In this document: positions 20,636 through 33,480 of the stretch, in pieces
Position numbering within the stretch: the first letter of the stretch is position 1
Layout: each line of letters begins with the position of its first letter
NCBI RefSeq assembly: GCF_019649055.1
Contig: NW_026570329.1
Span: forward strand, 124,001 to 188,000
Length of the DNA stretch: 64,000 nt
From: Paramacrobiotus metropolitanus
Taxonomy: Eukaryota > Tardigrada > Eutardigrada > Parachela > Macrobiotidae
Direction: 5' to 3'
Program-made: the position numbers and the translations under genes
The notes under the pieces: generated by a model
Told to the model about the DNA's origin: nothing
Databases searched by the model: none
The model's input: the letters and a program-made list of their open reading frames with translations, nothing else

Positions 20636-23358
20636 ATGGCTCTCGCCACGCGCAACGTGCTACCGGCGTTTGCTGTACTTGTACTGCTAAACAAATTTAC
20701 ACTGATTGCCTCTGAACCAGGAACCATTCAGCTTACTCCAGCGATAACGTTAAAGGGAGAAGCCTGTTGTTCGACTGGAGATAGCAATGGATACGTGTAT
20801 TATGGAATACGCTACGCTACCGCCCGACGTTTTGAGGTAGCGCAATTTCCTAAAAGCATTTTGCGCGGGGATTTATAACATTAATGGTTGCAGCATTCTA
20901 TGGCGAATGAGAACTACTCGTATTTGCGCAATACCACCCGGCCCAAACGCGGACCCGTGTGTCCGCAAACTTCCCCAGAAGCGGATGGAAACGTTGTATC
21001 CGAAGACTGTCTTTACCTGGACGTTTATGTTCCGCCGATAAACCCACGTGAACGTCCAAAATTTCCTGTACTGATGTTTATTTATGGCGGGGGATTACAA
21101 GGTCCCACATGATTGTGTATGACATACTTGAACTTCACAGCCAAATACTTGACTCGTGTAGAGGGCTCCAAGGACACATACAGTCCATCGTCGCTGGTGG
21201 CTTACATCAACGCCATCGTAGTGTTTATCGATTACCGTGTTGGTGCTTTTGGTTAGTTTTTGCACACAAGCAGTTTTCCTGGAGCTCCTAATAAAGTATA
21301 ATATTTTAGGTTTCCTGAGTACCGGCGATGCAACCGCCTCCGGAAATTATGGGCTGGGCGACTGTAAAGTAGCGGTTAAGTGGATCCAGAAGCACATCGG
21401 GAAGTTCGGCGGGGACCCTGCTGCATTGACGGTGTTCGGGGAAAGCGCGGGAGCGGCACTAACATCGGCACTCATTGTCGGTCGTGATCAATCGATTCGA
21501 AGTAAACGTCCACCTGGTTTCAAAGATCTCCGTAATGCCTATTTTGTGTGTTAGACTCACTGCGCGCGGTGGCGCTGTTAAGCGGTAGCATCACGACCGA
21601 CATCCTTTATGACCGCGAACCGAAAGAGACGGCTATGGGCGTGGCCCAGAAAGCCGGTTGCCCGACGGAAAGTTCCGCAGTTATGATCGGGTGCCTGAAG
21701 CAGTTGCCAGTTGAGGACCTTTTGCGTTATTCGCCACAAATTTCTGATAGGCCGGTAAAAGAAGTTAAAATTTGAGTTGTCAGCAGTGTACAGACTTTCT
21801 TTATTAGACGATGCCGTTTGGATTTGCGGTGGACGGTGAACACATTCCGGATATTCCAATTCGAGCGTTAAAAGCAGCTGCCGCTTTGTCGGCTCCAGCC
21901 CCTCACATTCTAACAGGATATCTGCGGGAAGACTCATCATATCTCTTGCAAAGTAAATAGTTTAAAGAACTATATTCTCGCCCGGTTTTAAAACTGTTGG
22001 GTTTCAAAACTATTGTATACTGATGTTTTCAAAACTACTGTATATTGATGTAAAATTGTCATGCGTTTATTTCAAATACCGTAGCTTTTTACGAGTTTTG
22101 CTTGTAAGTACGTCCTTTTACTGTTTTCTTCACCCTATTCTTGTAAAGTACATGCATGTTGTACAGGGGCATGCATACAACTGGTAAAGACTACGAGTAC
22201 AATACATTTACACGCATAATATAGATAGAAGTTTAATCGAATATCGTGTTATTTGGGCGAAACACGGGAACGAGGCCATTAAGTAATGCCGTTACGAACC
22301 AATCGCTTCGTTTGCCATCGATTACTTTCTATATAAAAGGTTATGCAATCGCAGCTCTGGACCTGATGAACCTGAATGTGTTGTTCTGTTGGCAGGTGTT
22401 GAACCTGATTTAGTCGACCCGAGCAAGCCTTTAACGGTGGACCAGCTGCGGGATGTTGTGGGTAAACGCTATCTTCCGCTCAAAGATGGCGGCTTGGCCA
22501 ATTGCTCCTCATTAGACACTACCGTTGTCACGCGGATTCTCCAACAATACAACATCACCGACTCCAACAACCGAGACGACACTCTCTGGAAATTTTTCCA
22601 TGTAACCCAGTTATGGAAATGCGCGTGTAGATTTTTGTCGCACTCTTAGCCGATAGCTGTACAATTCACGATAACATTTTTCAGTTCTCTACTCTAAGCA
22701 ATAATAGGCGGACGAAAGAGAAGTATTATCCTAAATTAGGAACATAACTTGATTATTCACTTTGTTCAGCTGGCCACGGACGCACAGTTTGGTCACCAAG
22801 CGGTCCAGGAAGCGCTGCTGTATGCCAGCAGTGCGGGCACCAGCCAAGTATACCGCGTTGATTACAATCCTGGAATGGGCATGGGTAAGAAAATATTTTT
22901 TTCTGGCTTCCATCAATTTCCTAAACGTAATGTTTCAACGAAATATGGCCCCGTTTCATAATATACTGAAAAACGAGGGATAGTGAGAAACAGTTTGTTT
23001 TTCAAATTAATTCTCTAGGGCCGGCCTGATCGTGACCTTTAAGAACTGATTATAGCTGACATTTTCAAAGGTTATTATTTCAGGGGCTTTTCATACTATG
23101 GACATTTTACACATGTTCAGTCCTATTCCACAAGTAAATCTAACTTTCGACGAGCAACATCTTAGAAGTTTTCGGGAGATGCTGCGCTAATTGGTCCATA
23201 ATGGGTACATTTGGTATTAGTACACAAAATATTGTAACAAAGGTTTCCAAATGCTTTACAGAAAAATGAATGGACCAAATTTTCGCGCACCCGGTAAATA
23301 CCTGCAGATGAACCAAGATGGAGAATGGTTGACAGTCGGCAACAATGACCTCCTGTAG
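20636..23358 (+). CDS. Carboxylesterase/cholinesterase-fold protein, multi-exon, 3' end uncertain
   Basis: The ATG at 20636 begins a signal-peptide-like N-terminus. Exon 1 ends at 20836 (ARRFE) and joins 20894 (HSMANENY). Family motifs follow in order: SEDCLYLDVYVPP with MFIYGGG (oxyanion region), VFIDYRVGAFG, GNYGLGDCKVAVKWIQKHIGKFGGDP, the nucleophile elbow FGESAG, VALLSGS, GFAVDGEHIPD, ATDAQFGHQAVQEALLYASS and VYRVDYNP, then GHFTH. At least nine exons are needed; one intron (around 21101-21139) would be under 45 bases and the last exon is ambiguous between frames, so partial decay is possible. The serine of the triad is present. A catalytic esterase of the secretory pathway is more likely than a neuroligin-type non-enzyme. 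Confidence 0.72.
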
Positions 23359-24577
23359 ATGCTTCAGTTTTGGGAAGAGGTGGCCATGAATCCGTGCGGA
23401 AATAGCGATAGTTTCAGTGCGCAGATTGTTAGCTCTTTTGTCAATTTAATTACGTATGTAATAAGCGCTTTTAAAAATACATGAGGTAAGAGAAGCTTTT
23501 TATTTTTTCCCCACTTCATCATCTTACTGGAACACGGGCAATACTACAAAGTACTGCGCTTTTTTACTCTGATGATGCTGCTGACTGCTGCATTAATTAA
23601 TGAGTTTTGTCTCAAATGAGTGAAAGGACGTTACGTGCACTGAGTATACTCTTCTATCGGAAATGTCTTCGTAAGTGGTAAAATACAGTAATTAGAATTT
23701 TTAAATAACAGTTGACCATTTGCCAAGAATTCAAGACAAAAGTAAATGGTGTATGCGTCAAGAAAATTCTTGGCGCAGGCAAACTGCGTCATTTTGATGT
23801 GGAGATACATTTTCTAACTTGCGGCATCGCAATTCTTGCAAAACAAGTGATGTCTGGGCCGACTATGCGGATTACTTATTAGTGATATTACATACCATTG
23901 CCGTGGTTTTCGTACCTATTGGAGTAATCATTTGCAAAACGCGCGAAATTGCTGTTGGCTATTGCAACAAGATATACCACGACTACTGCAAGTACAGAGT
24001 ATAAGGCGCATGCTTATGATTGGCTGAATTGCGGTCACTAGTGAAGTAGTGATCACAAGGTCCGCTGAATGACGCTACCCTATGTAGAACAACAGCCTGG
24101 CCCTTTTTGTGGGAATATTCTGCCGTGTGGCGAGCAAGTGACGTCACAATGCAACGCATATGCAATGTGATACAGTAGCCATCTGCTTGAACATGCCAAA
24201 GACGTGACTTGGTGCGTAGATAGACCGTTTCAATTACCGCTTTTCCCTTGGTTCGCTGCAGAAAGTGCCGCTAAACGTGACAAAAGTTCCGGAATTTAAT
24301 AAAATATCTATCATCAGGATCACGTAACTGTCTCTTATCCATGACATATTTTTCGGCGTTTAATCCAGATTTTCCGTGCAACATCAGCGACTGGCTGGAT
24401 TTCATTTCCTCCTTGGCTGGCTTGAGTCCGCCGTATTTCAGCAGAGGCAGCTATAAATTATGAGCTCAGACAGGTGTGGTTGGCTGTGATATACGTAAGA
24501 ATTAGCTGTTTTGCGTAGATCCTTTGATTAAACTTTTTGCTTTCCTTTGGATTATCTTGAAGCGAGTTGGCTTTGCA
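23359..24577. other. Intergenic, no supported gene
   Basis: Only short frames of about 60 codons. Possible 3' end of the esterase-like gene near the start of this stretch. Confidence 0.35.
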
Positions 24578-25515
24578 ATGATGCGTTTTTCATGGTGGTG
24601 GCTGGTTAGCATAATATATCACTTTGGACAGAACTGCGTCCACGCACTTCCGGTAAACAGGGACGATACTACAACTGCACTGATGATGTTGGGTAATGCT
24701 CTTAATCGGGAACGTTCCGCGCCACCAGGTAAGATATATGCCGGCAACTTAATTTCACCCGTTCTGTAACCGTCACTGTCGCATTTTGCAGATCTTGTGC
24801 AGCACGGATTACAGGATTGCCGAGGCCGGTTTTGCCAGTTCCTTTCTGCCCGTTTACTCCACAAGGTGCTTTGCAAAAAAGTTGTTGCATGCGATATATC
24901 TCGTAATGCAGTGATTAGATAAATAATTCGTTACTATGACCATTTCGTCTACAACCTGCCAGCTGCGGCAATAGTGCTGGAGCAGTAAATTGATAGCAGT
25001 TAGACTCGTACAATGTACCATTACAAGGACATTATTCCGTTTACACTGGTCAGCCAGACAAGCAGACTAGCTCACCACAATTTTAAGAGTAAAGCCAATG
25101 TTCGTTTTCGTCTCATGATTAAATCTTTCAGGATGTTTTAAGAACATCGTTTTTTTTCCGCTGCAAAGCCAATAAATAGTATGCATTTCGCTTTAACCGT
25201 TGTTCGTTGTAGCGCTTTGACAATGTCATGCTCCCACCGCGTCGTGCCCAGACCGTTCTCGGTAACCGGCGGCGCTGGCGGCTGGCAAAGCCCCTGCCTG
25301 CAACATCTGTAGCGCCACCCCCGTCCGTATCGCCACTGTTGTCCTCGGACTTCTACCCGCATCGACCGGCCGGCATGAATCTGTTCAGCCTCTTCAATCT
25401 CCCCGTTCACAACTACGAGGCGCACAAATGGGAAGCCCCGCCCGATAGAACCCCCATAATGCCGGCGTGGGCTGCGTTGCTGCTGGATCTCTTTTCCGGG
25501 GCGCATCCGGACTAG
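24578..25515 (+). CDS. Small secreted protein or prohormone-like protein, 175 aa, 3 exons
   Basis: Exons 24578-24728, 24792-24865 and 25213-25515 join in phase (528 nt). The N-terminus MMRFSWWWLVSIIYHFGQNCVHA looks like a signal peptide with cleavage before LPVNRDD. Exon 2 gives a two-cysteine motif DCRGRFCQF. A Lys-Arg pair arises at the exon 2/3 junction (HKRFDNV), and PPRRAQ and NRRRWR add further basic cleavage sites. The third exon is Pro-rich and ends PAWAALLLDLFSGAHPD. The exon 2 donor (AAG|GTGCTT) is weak. I do not recognise a family; a processed peptide precursor is an inference from signal peptide, paired basic residues and the short Cys loop. Confidence 0.45.
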
Positions 25516-27804
25516 ATCGTCACTGCGGACGCGGATTCGGTTGGACGTGGTCGAAGCTGTATAAACCTCAATATACAGACATGTAAAGCGGTACTCGAAT
25601 TTGCACAAAACGTATTGTTTTTCTTTCTCGTTGGGTGTCCGCATTGAATCGTTTCTTAGTTGCTTGTTTGACCTGGTTCTGCTTCACTTTAAGAAGGTTA
25701 TGAGAAGTTATGAGAGACGAAGTTTATGAGAAACATTACAAATAATTAGAGTTATTAGACGTAGGTTCTGACAATGAAGGCGGTATAATTATGCTAAGTT
25801 GTGATAGAGCTCTGCATCTGTTAAACTGTGATTTTTCGTGTGTATGCCAAGTGTTTTAGCTGCTGTCGCTCGCTTTTCATAGTTTGTAAATTGTCCATAG
25901 AAGTATATCTTAAAATCTCCGTAAAACTACAGTGCTATACACAATTTCATTCGCGCTTTAATAACTGATCGATCCGCATTTCATAAATGCCACTTTTCAG
26001 GCGCAGTTAAGCCATATGCTGGCACATATGTTCAAACTTAGCTTTACAATGTAGTAAAAAGTTTTAGTATCTTCGCTGTGTGAAAACGCTGCAAAAGTAT
26101 TTCGCCACACAACCAGCCGAACTGGGTTCATAAAGTTCATAAATAACACAAACGCACCATATACCATGCAGTAGTGGCAAGTGGTGACCTTTCACGATGC
26201 TGCTTACATGCACACAAACTGGTCACAGTGGTGGCAAGCTTCGCAGCGACATAAAGATGGTATTAAAAAATTAGGCAAGGAGACGAGAAAGACCATCGCT
26301 ATATGGCAACGTGTGTATATGATTGCATTGTAGGCAAAAACCTGTTGCAGTTGGAGCTTAACGCCGTGCTATGAGAAACTTAAACGCTCTCTTGATGGTG
26401 TTGAGTCGTTGACGATGTCGGCCAAGGCAAGTTTCTGTAGCCTGGCACAAAATTTCACCTGAACTAAATGGTGCAACTTTCGTGGCAAGTACGGTGCACC
26501 TGCGTCTCGTAGTGTACTGAGAATGTTACTGAATGTGCTGCCCACTTGGCAGATGTAATGTAACCTTTAGTGTTTGCGCGACTTCGCAAAGTTCCGTCTG
26601 GTATTACAGTGCAGTGTGCACACTTATCGATATCATTCGTATGCAACACTTATAGTATACGTATGCAACGTTCTCATGAAATCACGACCGTAAATACCAA
26701 AATAACAACATCCTTACACAATTTACGTACCAAGCGTTACAAGGGCGATTGGCTCGGTGTCTATGAAAACGCTGGACTTTTACTCTGTTGATTAGCGCTC
26801 CACTCTCCAGTTATGTGCTCTTGCCAAAATGTTATGATATTTCACCCGCTGGTGGTGTGACGGTGAGCGGTGAGACTCATACTCGTATCCCCTGACGAAA
26901 TGTGTCTATAATAAATCTTTTGATGCCATTATCTCCGAAATGCCACATGTCCTAATTTTACCTGGCTGTACATGTATACGGTTCTGTAGTGAGTGCGTCT
27001 TTTAGACGTAATCGAACCACGTGCGAGACGCATGATTTTAATACATTTTCCAATTTAAGTATTCTGAAAAAGTATTGCATGACATAATGATTAGTTACTG
27101 ACGTAGCAAAGTAAATTCCAACATGCAGATACAAGCGACGCAGTATTTCCGGATCTTGATGAAGCCTCCTCGGGGGTATCACCAGCATGCACCTTTTAAC
27201 GCTTATACTAGTTAATGAAGTACACAACTGTCAACTTACGTAGATTGACAATTTGACACAGAAAGCAACGACATGTGTTCCTCCATAAAGACACTCATGT
27301 GAATGATATAACATATTAATAAATATTTTATGCAGTTACAAAGTACTTAAGTTGCCGCAAAATGAGTAACTGAAACAGGGCGTAAGGTGTGCGTTGCAGC
27401 AGCTTGGCTGTGAAACTGAGAATCCAAATGGCTCATACGATTCTCTCCAAAGGAATCGAAGCCGGTAAATTCTTCTGCTCGCACTAACAGCTGGTGTGAC
27501 GGTTGCTTCATCCAGCTTCTATGAGTAGAAGTGTGACATGAAGGGAATTACTATTATTATAATAACGTCTGGGAACTTGTGCAGATGCAACCATAATCTC
27601 GTAATCATCATGACACTGTAAAAAACTGTATGACGTCGTACAACGGTTAGTAGAGGATGACAGCGAACACTGAACACATTCTCTTCATTTCGACAACACC
27701 TGTTAAGCGGAAGCCAGATCATTTGTTTCCTAAATTATACTTACGTACTACTACTTTGTTAATCGTAGTCTACAGTTAAGCAACAGCAACACGTTACCTT
27801 ATCG
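25516..27804. other. Intergenic, no supported gene
   Basis: Frames are all under 100 codons with no domain features on either strand. The region is moderately AT-rich and I found no long repeat in it. Confidence 0.4.
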
Positions 27805-28338
27805 TTACCAAGTCGACCAAAACAGCCACTTTTTGCTTTTGTTCACTGCGTCGTCCAGTGACACACCCGTAGCGTTTTTAAGCGGCATCTTTACGGTAGT
27901 AACCTCTGGCTGAATCACCACCGTCTCTGTGGCTCCCAGCGCATTAGTCGACACCATCCCCACGGTATCCATCAACATGGTAGCCGGGCCATCCGAATTG
28001 CGTTTGCCACCCCAAGCGAAGTATCGCCTCCCGCGGAATTTAGCCTTCGGGGAGGGATAGGCAGCCGCCCAGTCGTGCGCTGCACGCTTCTCACTATAGA
28101 CGTGCAACGGCTTCAGGATCATGACTTTTGGTGCCAGAGCGTGGAAGGGCGGTGGTAGCAGCGTCGGTCGGAACAGAGATTCATCGGCCGGCCGTCGCAC
28201 CCCTTCCTCGTGCTCGTAAATGGGAGCGGCTCTGGCAGCGTGCTCCAACATGGGAATGGCCATCAAAGCGGCGGCAGAGACCGCCGCCAGAACCAACAGG
28301 GCCACGATGATCATCGTTGCCACTTCGTGGGAAACCAT
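27805..28338 (-). CDS. Neuropeptide-precursor-like protein with a kinin-like peptide, 177 aa
   Basis: The single frame starts MVSHEVATMIIVALLVLAAV, a hydrophobic N-terminus of signal-peptide or membrane-anchor type ending around residue 30. In the middle lies GRR-YFAWG-GKR: dibasic cleavage on both sides plus a Gly amide donor would release YFAWG-amide. Insect and mollusc kinins end in FXXWG-amide, so YFAWG fits that pattern with Tyr replacing Phe. Other basic sites (SEKRAA, SKKWLFW) occur, but the peptide is present once, unlike typical multi-copy kinin precursors. The rest is Pro/Ala-rich with no domain. The peptide assignment is inference; the ORF itself is credible. Confidence 0.5.
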   Translation of the reverse strand: MVSHEVATMIIVALLVLAAVSAAALMAIPMLEHAARAAPIYEHEEGVRRPADESLFRPTLLPPPFHALAPKVMILKPLHVYSEKRAAHDWAAAYPSPKAKFRGRRYFAWGGKRNSDGPATMLMDTVGMVSTNALGATETVVIQPEVTTVKMPLKNATGVSLDDAVNKSKKWLFWSTW

Positions 28339-30599
28339 GTCTGCCTACCCGGTAATGTCGCAAATTCTGAAAATACAGAAACCGTTCAACCGAGTTCATT
28401 TGCGATTAGCCAAAACCGCTAAAAGCGTCTTGTCATGCTGCGCGCGTCAGTACATATTTTACACCTTATCAGCACAATTTAAAATGGTCAACTCAATCTA
28501 TGTACGTACATGGTAAAGGTCACCAGTGGATCCTTTCCCCAGCGATGTATCTGAATGTTACATGCAGCTTCTACAAATTTAATTCAGAAACGAGATGCAA
28601 TAAGTGGTTATTCACAGTCAACGGAAAAGGTCAGATCTTATTAACGCGCCAGAGATTTCTCTGGCAGACACATTCATAAAAACACCGTGCGACGACACAT
28701 TTTCAGTTCATAAAGATTTACTGTTACATGTACTTCCAGTTTCGTCTACATATATTGCTTGTTCGTCGGCTGCCAGTTTCTAATTACATGCCGTCTTAGG
28801 CTGAGGAAGGCCAGGAATTCTAATTACTGAATTTAAATTAAGAAGCGTCTACCTCACCCTAAGGTCATCATATTACCGTGCGGTCTGTTAACTCCATTAG
28901 TCACTTTCCAGTTTTCATAACGGAGGTACAACCGTATTGTTTCATTTCCTGTTTTTCAGTATTTTTCATGCTTCCACCATTCCACGGGTAGTCGCTATAT
29001 CGATAACTAACGTGACATGTACAGAGTACAATAATTAATTAGTTTCTCTGGGAAACTACTGTATAAATAAGCGCCGTTAATAATATTTCTCCAAAACATA
29101 TCTGTATTGTAGTTAATAGGTCCGTTAACAGAACCCTGCATCCTGGCGTAGAGTTCGTACTTAATTGATGTACTTGACGTAATGATATCAACGTTGGGAA
29201 AGCGGTCATCGGAAGAAGCTCCATAACTGAGAACCCAGTAACTGTATAAGTACTGTCCAGTCTGATTGGGCCGTTATACCTGTTTCTATGTAGTAGATTC
29301 CGCGTTAGATTGGAATATCAAAATTAAACAGAAAAAGCTTTTTACGAATACGTATAGGAGGGTAAAGATACTGCTTTTATTTACAAAATACGAGAAAAAC
29401 AGAACGCCGAGGACTGTTTACAGTAATTACTGTACATTCAACATCCATCACCCATGGCCAGCCATTTTTGGCGCCTAATTTTTGTCCTAACAATCTCCTC
29501 TGTCTTGCAACACGGGTTTCTAACTTCAGACTCGATAGGTCTATAAAAACGTCCACTTTAAAGTCGCAAATGGTAATCAGTTTGCAGATCGCCAACTACT
29601 AACTAATAAGAAAATTAAAAAGACAATCTTTAATGTTTATGTTTTTACAATTCTGCATTTCTGTATTTCCATAATATCTTATGCATCAGGATAGCTCTCC
29701 AATAGAGGTTCATTCAGAAGGAAATTTTAAACAGTCGAACAGCTCACATATGCAAGGATTCAACTTTTTTTGCCAAGTACGGTCTTTTATGCAGCAATCA
29801 AAATATCAGCTATCCTATGAAAATTGGTAAACAAGCTGCATGGTGAGCTTTATATTCGGTAAGACGGGTAGGCCATCAGCAAATTTTTGCGCAGTACTGT
29901 ACTGTACTGCCTGCAGCCAAACAGCTTTCAGAATTTTCAATTCGGAAGTTAACAGTCATAGGGTATAGGGACATAGGGTGCTTACCAGTCAGTCGTTCAA
30001 AGTACTCGTTCGAATGATATCACGATCAAACAAACTGTTACAAACACACCTAACATGGTGCAATTTAGGTATCGACGTGATTTAAGTGCTCTGAATCATC
30101 CTATCAGAAACGGTTTAACATATGTTTATGTACGTACGTAGTACTTATTCGAACAGGATCTGGCCATAATAAAACGTAGCTCGTAAAAATTTTATTAAAC
30201 ACTGCGTCTGTTACGTACGTCTGTAGTCTGTACGCTGTAAAGTATCATTCGAAGATCATTTCTGATAACTGATGCTAATCGATAAGTCCTGTTCGCAAAC
30301 TATCCTCAAACAGTTGTGTACATATTGTAAAGTAGGGCCGATGCGATAAACTTCCTAGAGAACCCAAATCATGCTATTAGTCCCTAAACGTCTAAGATTC
30401 ATTTGAAATTCTCGACTGTTGATATCTTCGGGATCCAGCAACTTCACTGAAACGACGAGCATAACCTAAGGTTCAAAGGAAACTCTACATAAGCACGGAA
30501 ATTTTATTGCTGTTCGGATACAGTAAGAACCTGATTACTCGATTATTTTCTAGGTGAGGTACCTTTGATAACAATTTTGTTTTGTTCAAATCAAAGAAA
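28339..30599. other. Intergenic, no supported gene
   Basis: No frame above about 100 codons and no family motif. The region is AT-rich with several short homopolymer runs. The right end is upstream sequence of the four-span gene. Confidence 0.4.
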
Positions 30600-31380
30600 A
30601 TGCACACCGATCCCGTTCCCAAACGGGAACTGGTCAGTTGGAGATTGTTCATCTTTGGTTTACTGGCGATATTCTGCGGATTGGGACTAATACTCCTGGA
30701 AATTGTCAGTAAGGCTGCATCCAGATCAATATTATTGTCCATAAATGTACATTTATTATAAATGTACAGAATTAAGTACATAAATGTATTTCCAGCTGCC
30801 TTTAAACTCGGATGGTCAGCAGCATATCTCCATGCCTTGGCTGTTCGGGCCTTTACCGGCTTGCTTTACATTGTAGCAGGTACTGCGGAAATCTGCGCTT
30901 GTCGCTCCGTGAATATTGAGGACAGGGAACAAAGTCGGCAAGCCTTATTCCTATTCGACAGCATGGCACGACAGTCTGTCACCTGCACTGCACTTTCGAG
31001 CGTCCTTGGCATCGTTAGGGCTGTTCGTGGTCGTTATGACCTTGGAGCCGTATTACCCTCTGGGATGGCACTGCTGGGCTATCCAATGTCCGGATACCGT
31101 TGCCAGCCTCGCGACGCTTAGGACGGCATTTATAGTCTGCATTGTCGGGATTGCGCTTGTCTGTTCGTTAATCGAGTGCCTTTTAACATATAAGTATGCG
31201 AAAAAGTCTACCAGTACAAGTATTGTCGATTCTGATGACGAACCGTTGCTGGGATCTCAAGAAGATCTGACGGCCGGGGACATTGTGAAAAAGATTGTGG
31301 AGACAGCAGGAAAATTAGTCACTGCCAGTGACGAGCAACGTCAGATGGTTTTTGCAACAAATGCCAGCGGATACTGCTAA
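30600..31380 (+). CDS. Four-transmembrane protein, 203 aa, 3 exons
   Basis: Exons 30600-30708, 30796-30879 and 30962-31380 close in phase (612 nt) with good splice sites (A|GTAAGG, TTTCCAG, GCAG|GTACTG, TTCGACAG). Four hydrophobic spans are visible: WRLFIFGLLAIFCGLGLILLE, AVRAFTGLLYIVAA, LASLGLFVVVMTLEPYY and AFIVCIVGIALVCSLIECLL. Both ends are polar, and the C-terminal 65 residues carry an acidic DSDDEPLLGS motif resembling a dileucine sorting signal. The layout resembles MS4A or MARVEL tetraspan families, but no diagnostic motif is present, so I leave it unnamed. Confidence 0.65.
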
Positions 31381-33119
31381 CAATTACGGACAACAATACC
31401 ACCAGCAGTTATTTGCGCAAATATAGTTCAGTGATCAATGATCCTCATTGAGTGATAAACATTCAGTGGTACTTACGGTTAGGTTGGTTAAGCACAACTG
31501 TCATTCTTTTTGGTAATATGGATGTTTTGGGCTTTTGGAAATGTTTGACTGATCTTATACGTATGTAAAATTATCTTCTGCTTGTTCTCAGTGAATTTTC
31601 GGTTGATTAAATAAGTTTTGCACATGCTGAACTTTAGATAGGTGCCGATAAAGGGCGACGAGTAATTGCATAAATTTTTGTGTATCTGTAATTGCACATT
31701 TGTTAGAACCGAGCGGCTTTTTTTCCGTATTCGCGTATTTCGTGTTTACTCTACTTTACTTGCCCCGCTTTTTGTTCAACATTGCCATTGCAGATTGCTG
31801 TAGAACAGAATGTATAATGTAAGTACATAAATAATCTTGCAAACTCTTATATCAGTATCGCGATCACACAGCAGCGCTGTTATTTGTATTGTTATCAACT
31901 TTCATAAATACTGTACGTTGTTAACTTTCCGGACAGAAATTTGCGTGAAGTAAACAAGGTACTGAGAGAGTTCGGGTTATTTGAACCTATTTCCGGCGTT
32001 TTCCAAGCTGATAGACCGGGAACGGTGCACTGTATAATGATTTTCACGAATGTGATGTTAAGTGTACCGGTACGTATTCTTTTATGCTTCCTTAATTCTC
32101 CTTCTCTTCCTTCGTTCTTCCCGCATTCTTGTATACGGCAACATGTACGAACTGACATTAAAGTTTGCAAAGACCGTTCATAACTTATCAAAACGTATTC
32201 TGTCTAGCAGTATACAGTTTTAAGTTGCAAAACCGTATTTCGGCGGACACTGGCAGGTTCGGCTTGCTTTACCTAGCAATATTAGGAGGGTTTTTATACA
32301 GCAAAACGTGACAGAGCGGATGTCCGGAAAATTGTTATTTTTCTGCTCATCACTGATTATTCCGCTACGTATTACTCTCCTGATTATTACGATATTAGTT
32401 AGTTAACATTTCGACGCAGAATAACAGCCGGGCTGGTGGGAGATTGAATCATACTATTTTACATCCGTCAGTCTTGTCGTTGATTATTCGACAGTTAATG
32501 AAGAAACAAACAGCGGAAATTACTAGATTTTACGGAAAAATGCACTCGTTTGTTGAAAACTGTTCCATGTTGGAAATAATGTGTCGAACTAGATTTCGGT
32601 TAGTGGCTATTTAGTAAGCTTTTATTTATTCCAAATATCGTTACCAGTGCATCCCCAATGCAGAGCACTTACTGTTGAAGCATTTTGAAAGTATTATTAC
32701 CTACTGTATTAGTAAAACAAAACTATAAATACTTCTAAAAATATTAGTTCATTGACTATTGATCGTACAGATACACTGTCATCAGTAACAGCAGCTCTCA
32801 GTAACTGTCCAGACAAGAAAGGCCATGGTCGAAAGCACGACAAAGAATTAATGCGCTTTAACCATAGAGCTTATATTGCCAGCTGTCGGTATTCTTGACC
32901 TTTGTCGGAGAAATGCCAAATGCAATTCAATCACTTCGATTTGAAGGTAGTACCTATTACAGTAGTGTAACACCGTAAATTCTGATCTCATATATTTTAG
33001 TGATTCTATCCATGCACTTTTTACTCTGTAGCAGTTTTTTATAGAAACGGTCGTGACCGCAACAACAGCACGACAATTTTGTAATAAAATGCACTTTGAG
33101 TCTTTCACCATAAGGGCAT
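31381..33119. other. Intergenic; right end duplicates the flank of the protein 4.1 gene
   Basis: No gene seen. From about 32860 on, the DNA is a diverged copy of the stretch 3' of the protein 4.1 gene (about 36670-36900), for example GGAGAAATG-CAAATGCA and TTTTAG-GATT phrases in the same order. Confidence 0.45.
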
Positions 33120-33480
33120 TCTTGACTTTGTCAGCATCAGGATCTCACCGACCCCCACGTCAGCACTAAACCCGGTGGCATCCTGTACGGCACTCTTAAA
33201 GGCTCACTCATCATCGCTGGTGTCGCTGTCGCCGTCGTCCACGCCGGTGACAAATAGCGAGCACTGCCGCGGTTTCTTTCTTCATAACCATTTCTAACTT
33301 GTAAGTACAAACTGAAAATTCCTTAAAATTACAACTAATGCTTACAACGTTAACCAAGGTGGTTGTCGAGATGCTGGATGAATGCTTCTCTTGTAGTACC
33401 TGCACATTGTGGGCACTGGCGCAGACCGCCGCACATGCCTTCGTGTCGTTGTGCCATGCCTTATCAGGCAACTTTAATGC
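33120..33480 (-). pseudogene. Decayed duplicate of the last two exons of the protein 4.1 gene
   Basis: This stretch matches 36905-37290 base by base with many substitutions and small indels (for example TCCTGTACGGCACTCTTAAA here against TCCTGTACGGCTCTCTTAAA there). The exon that encodes KYDDDTKARDAVYASIHDV in the intact gene here reads KAWHNDTKACAAVCASAHNV. The terminal exon has lost its frame. No upstream FERM exons are seen nearby, so this is a partial copy. The flanking 3' DNA was copied too, so it is a genomic duplication and not a processed copy. Confidence 0.7.

Noticed and set aside
21281-21288. GGAGCTCC outside the palindrome block
   Set aside because: Single copy with non-complementary flanks (T/T) inside the esterase-like gene; two copies in 53 kb is close to chance.
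25138-25644. 168-codon minus-strand ORF
   Set aside because: Antisense to exon 3 of the secreted-protein gene, whose exons join in phase; Arg-rich shadow composition.
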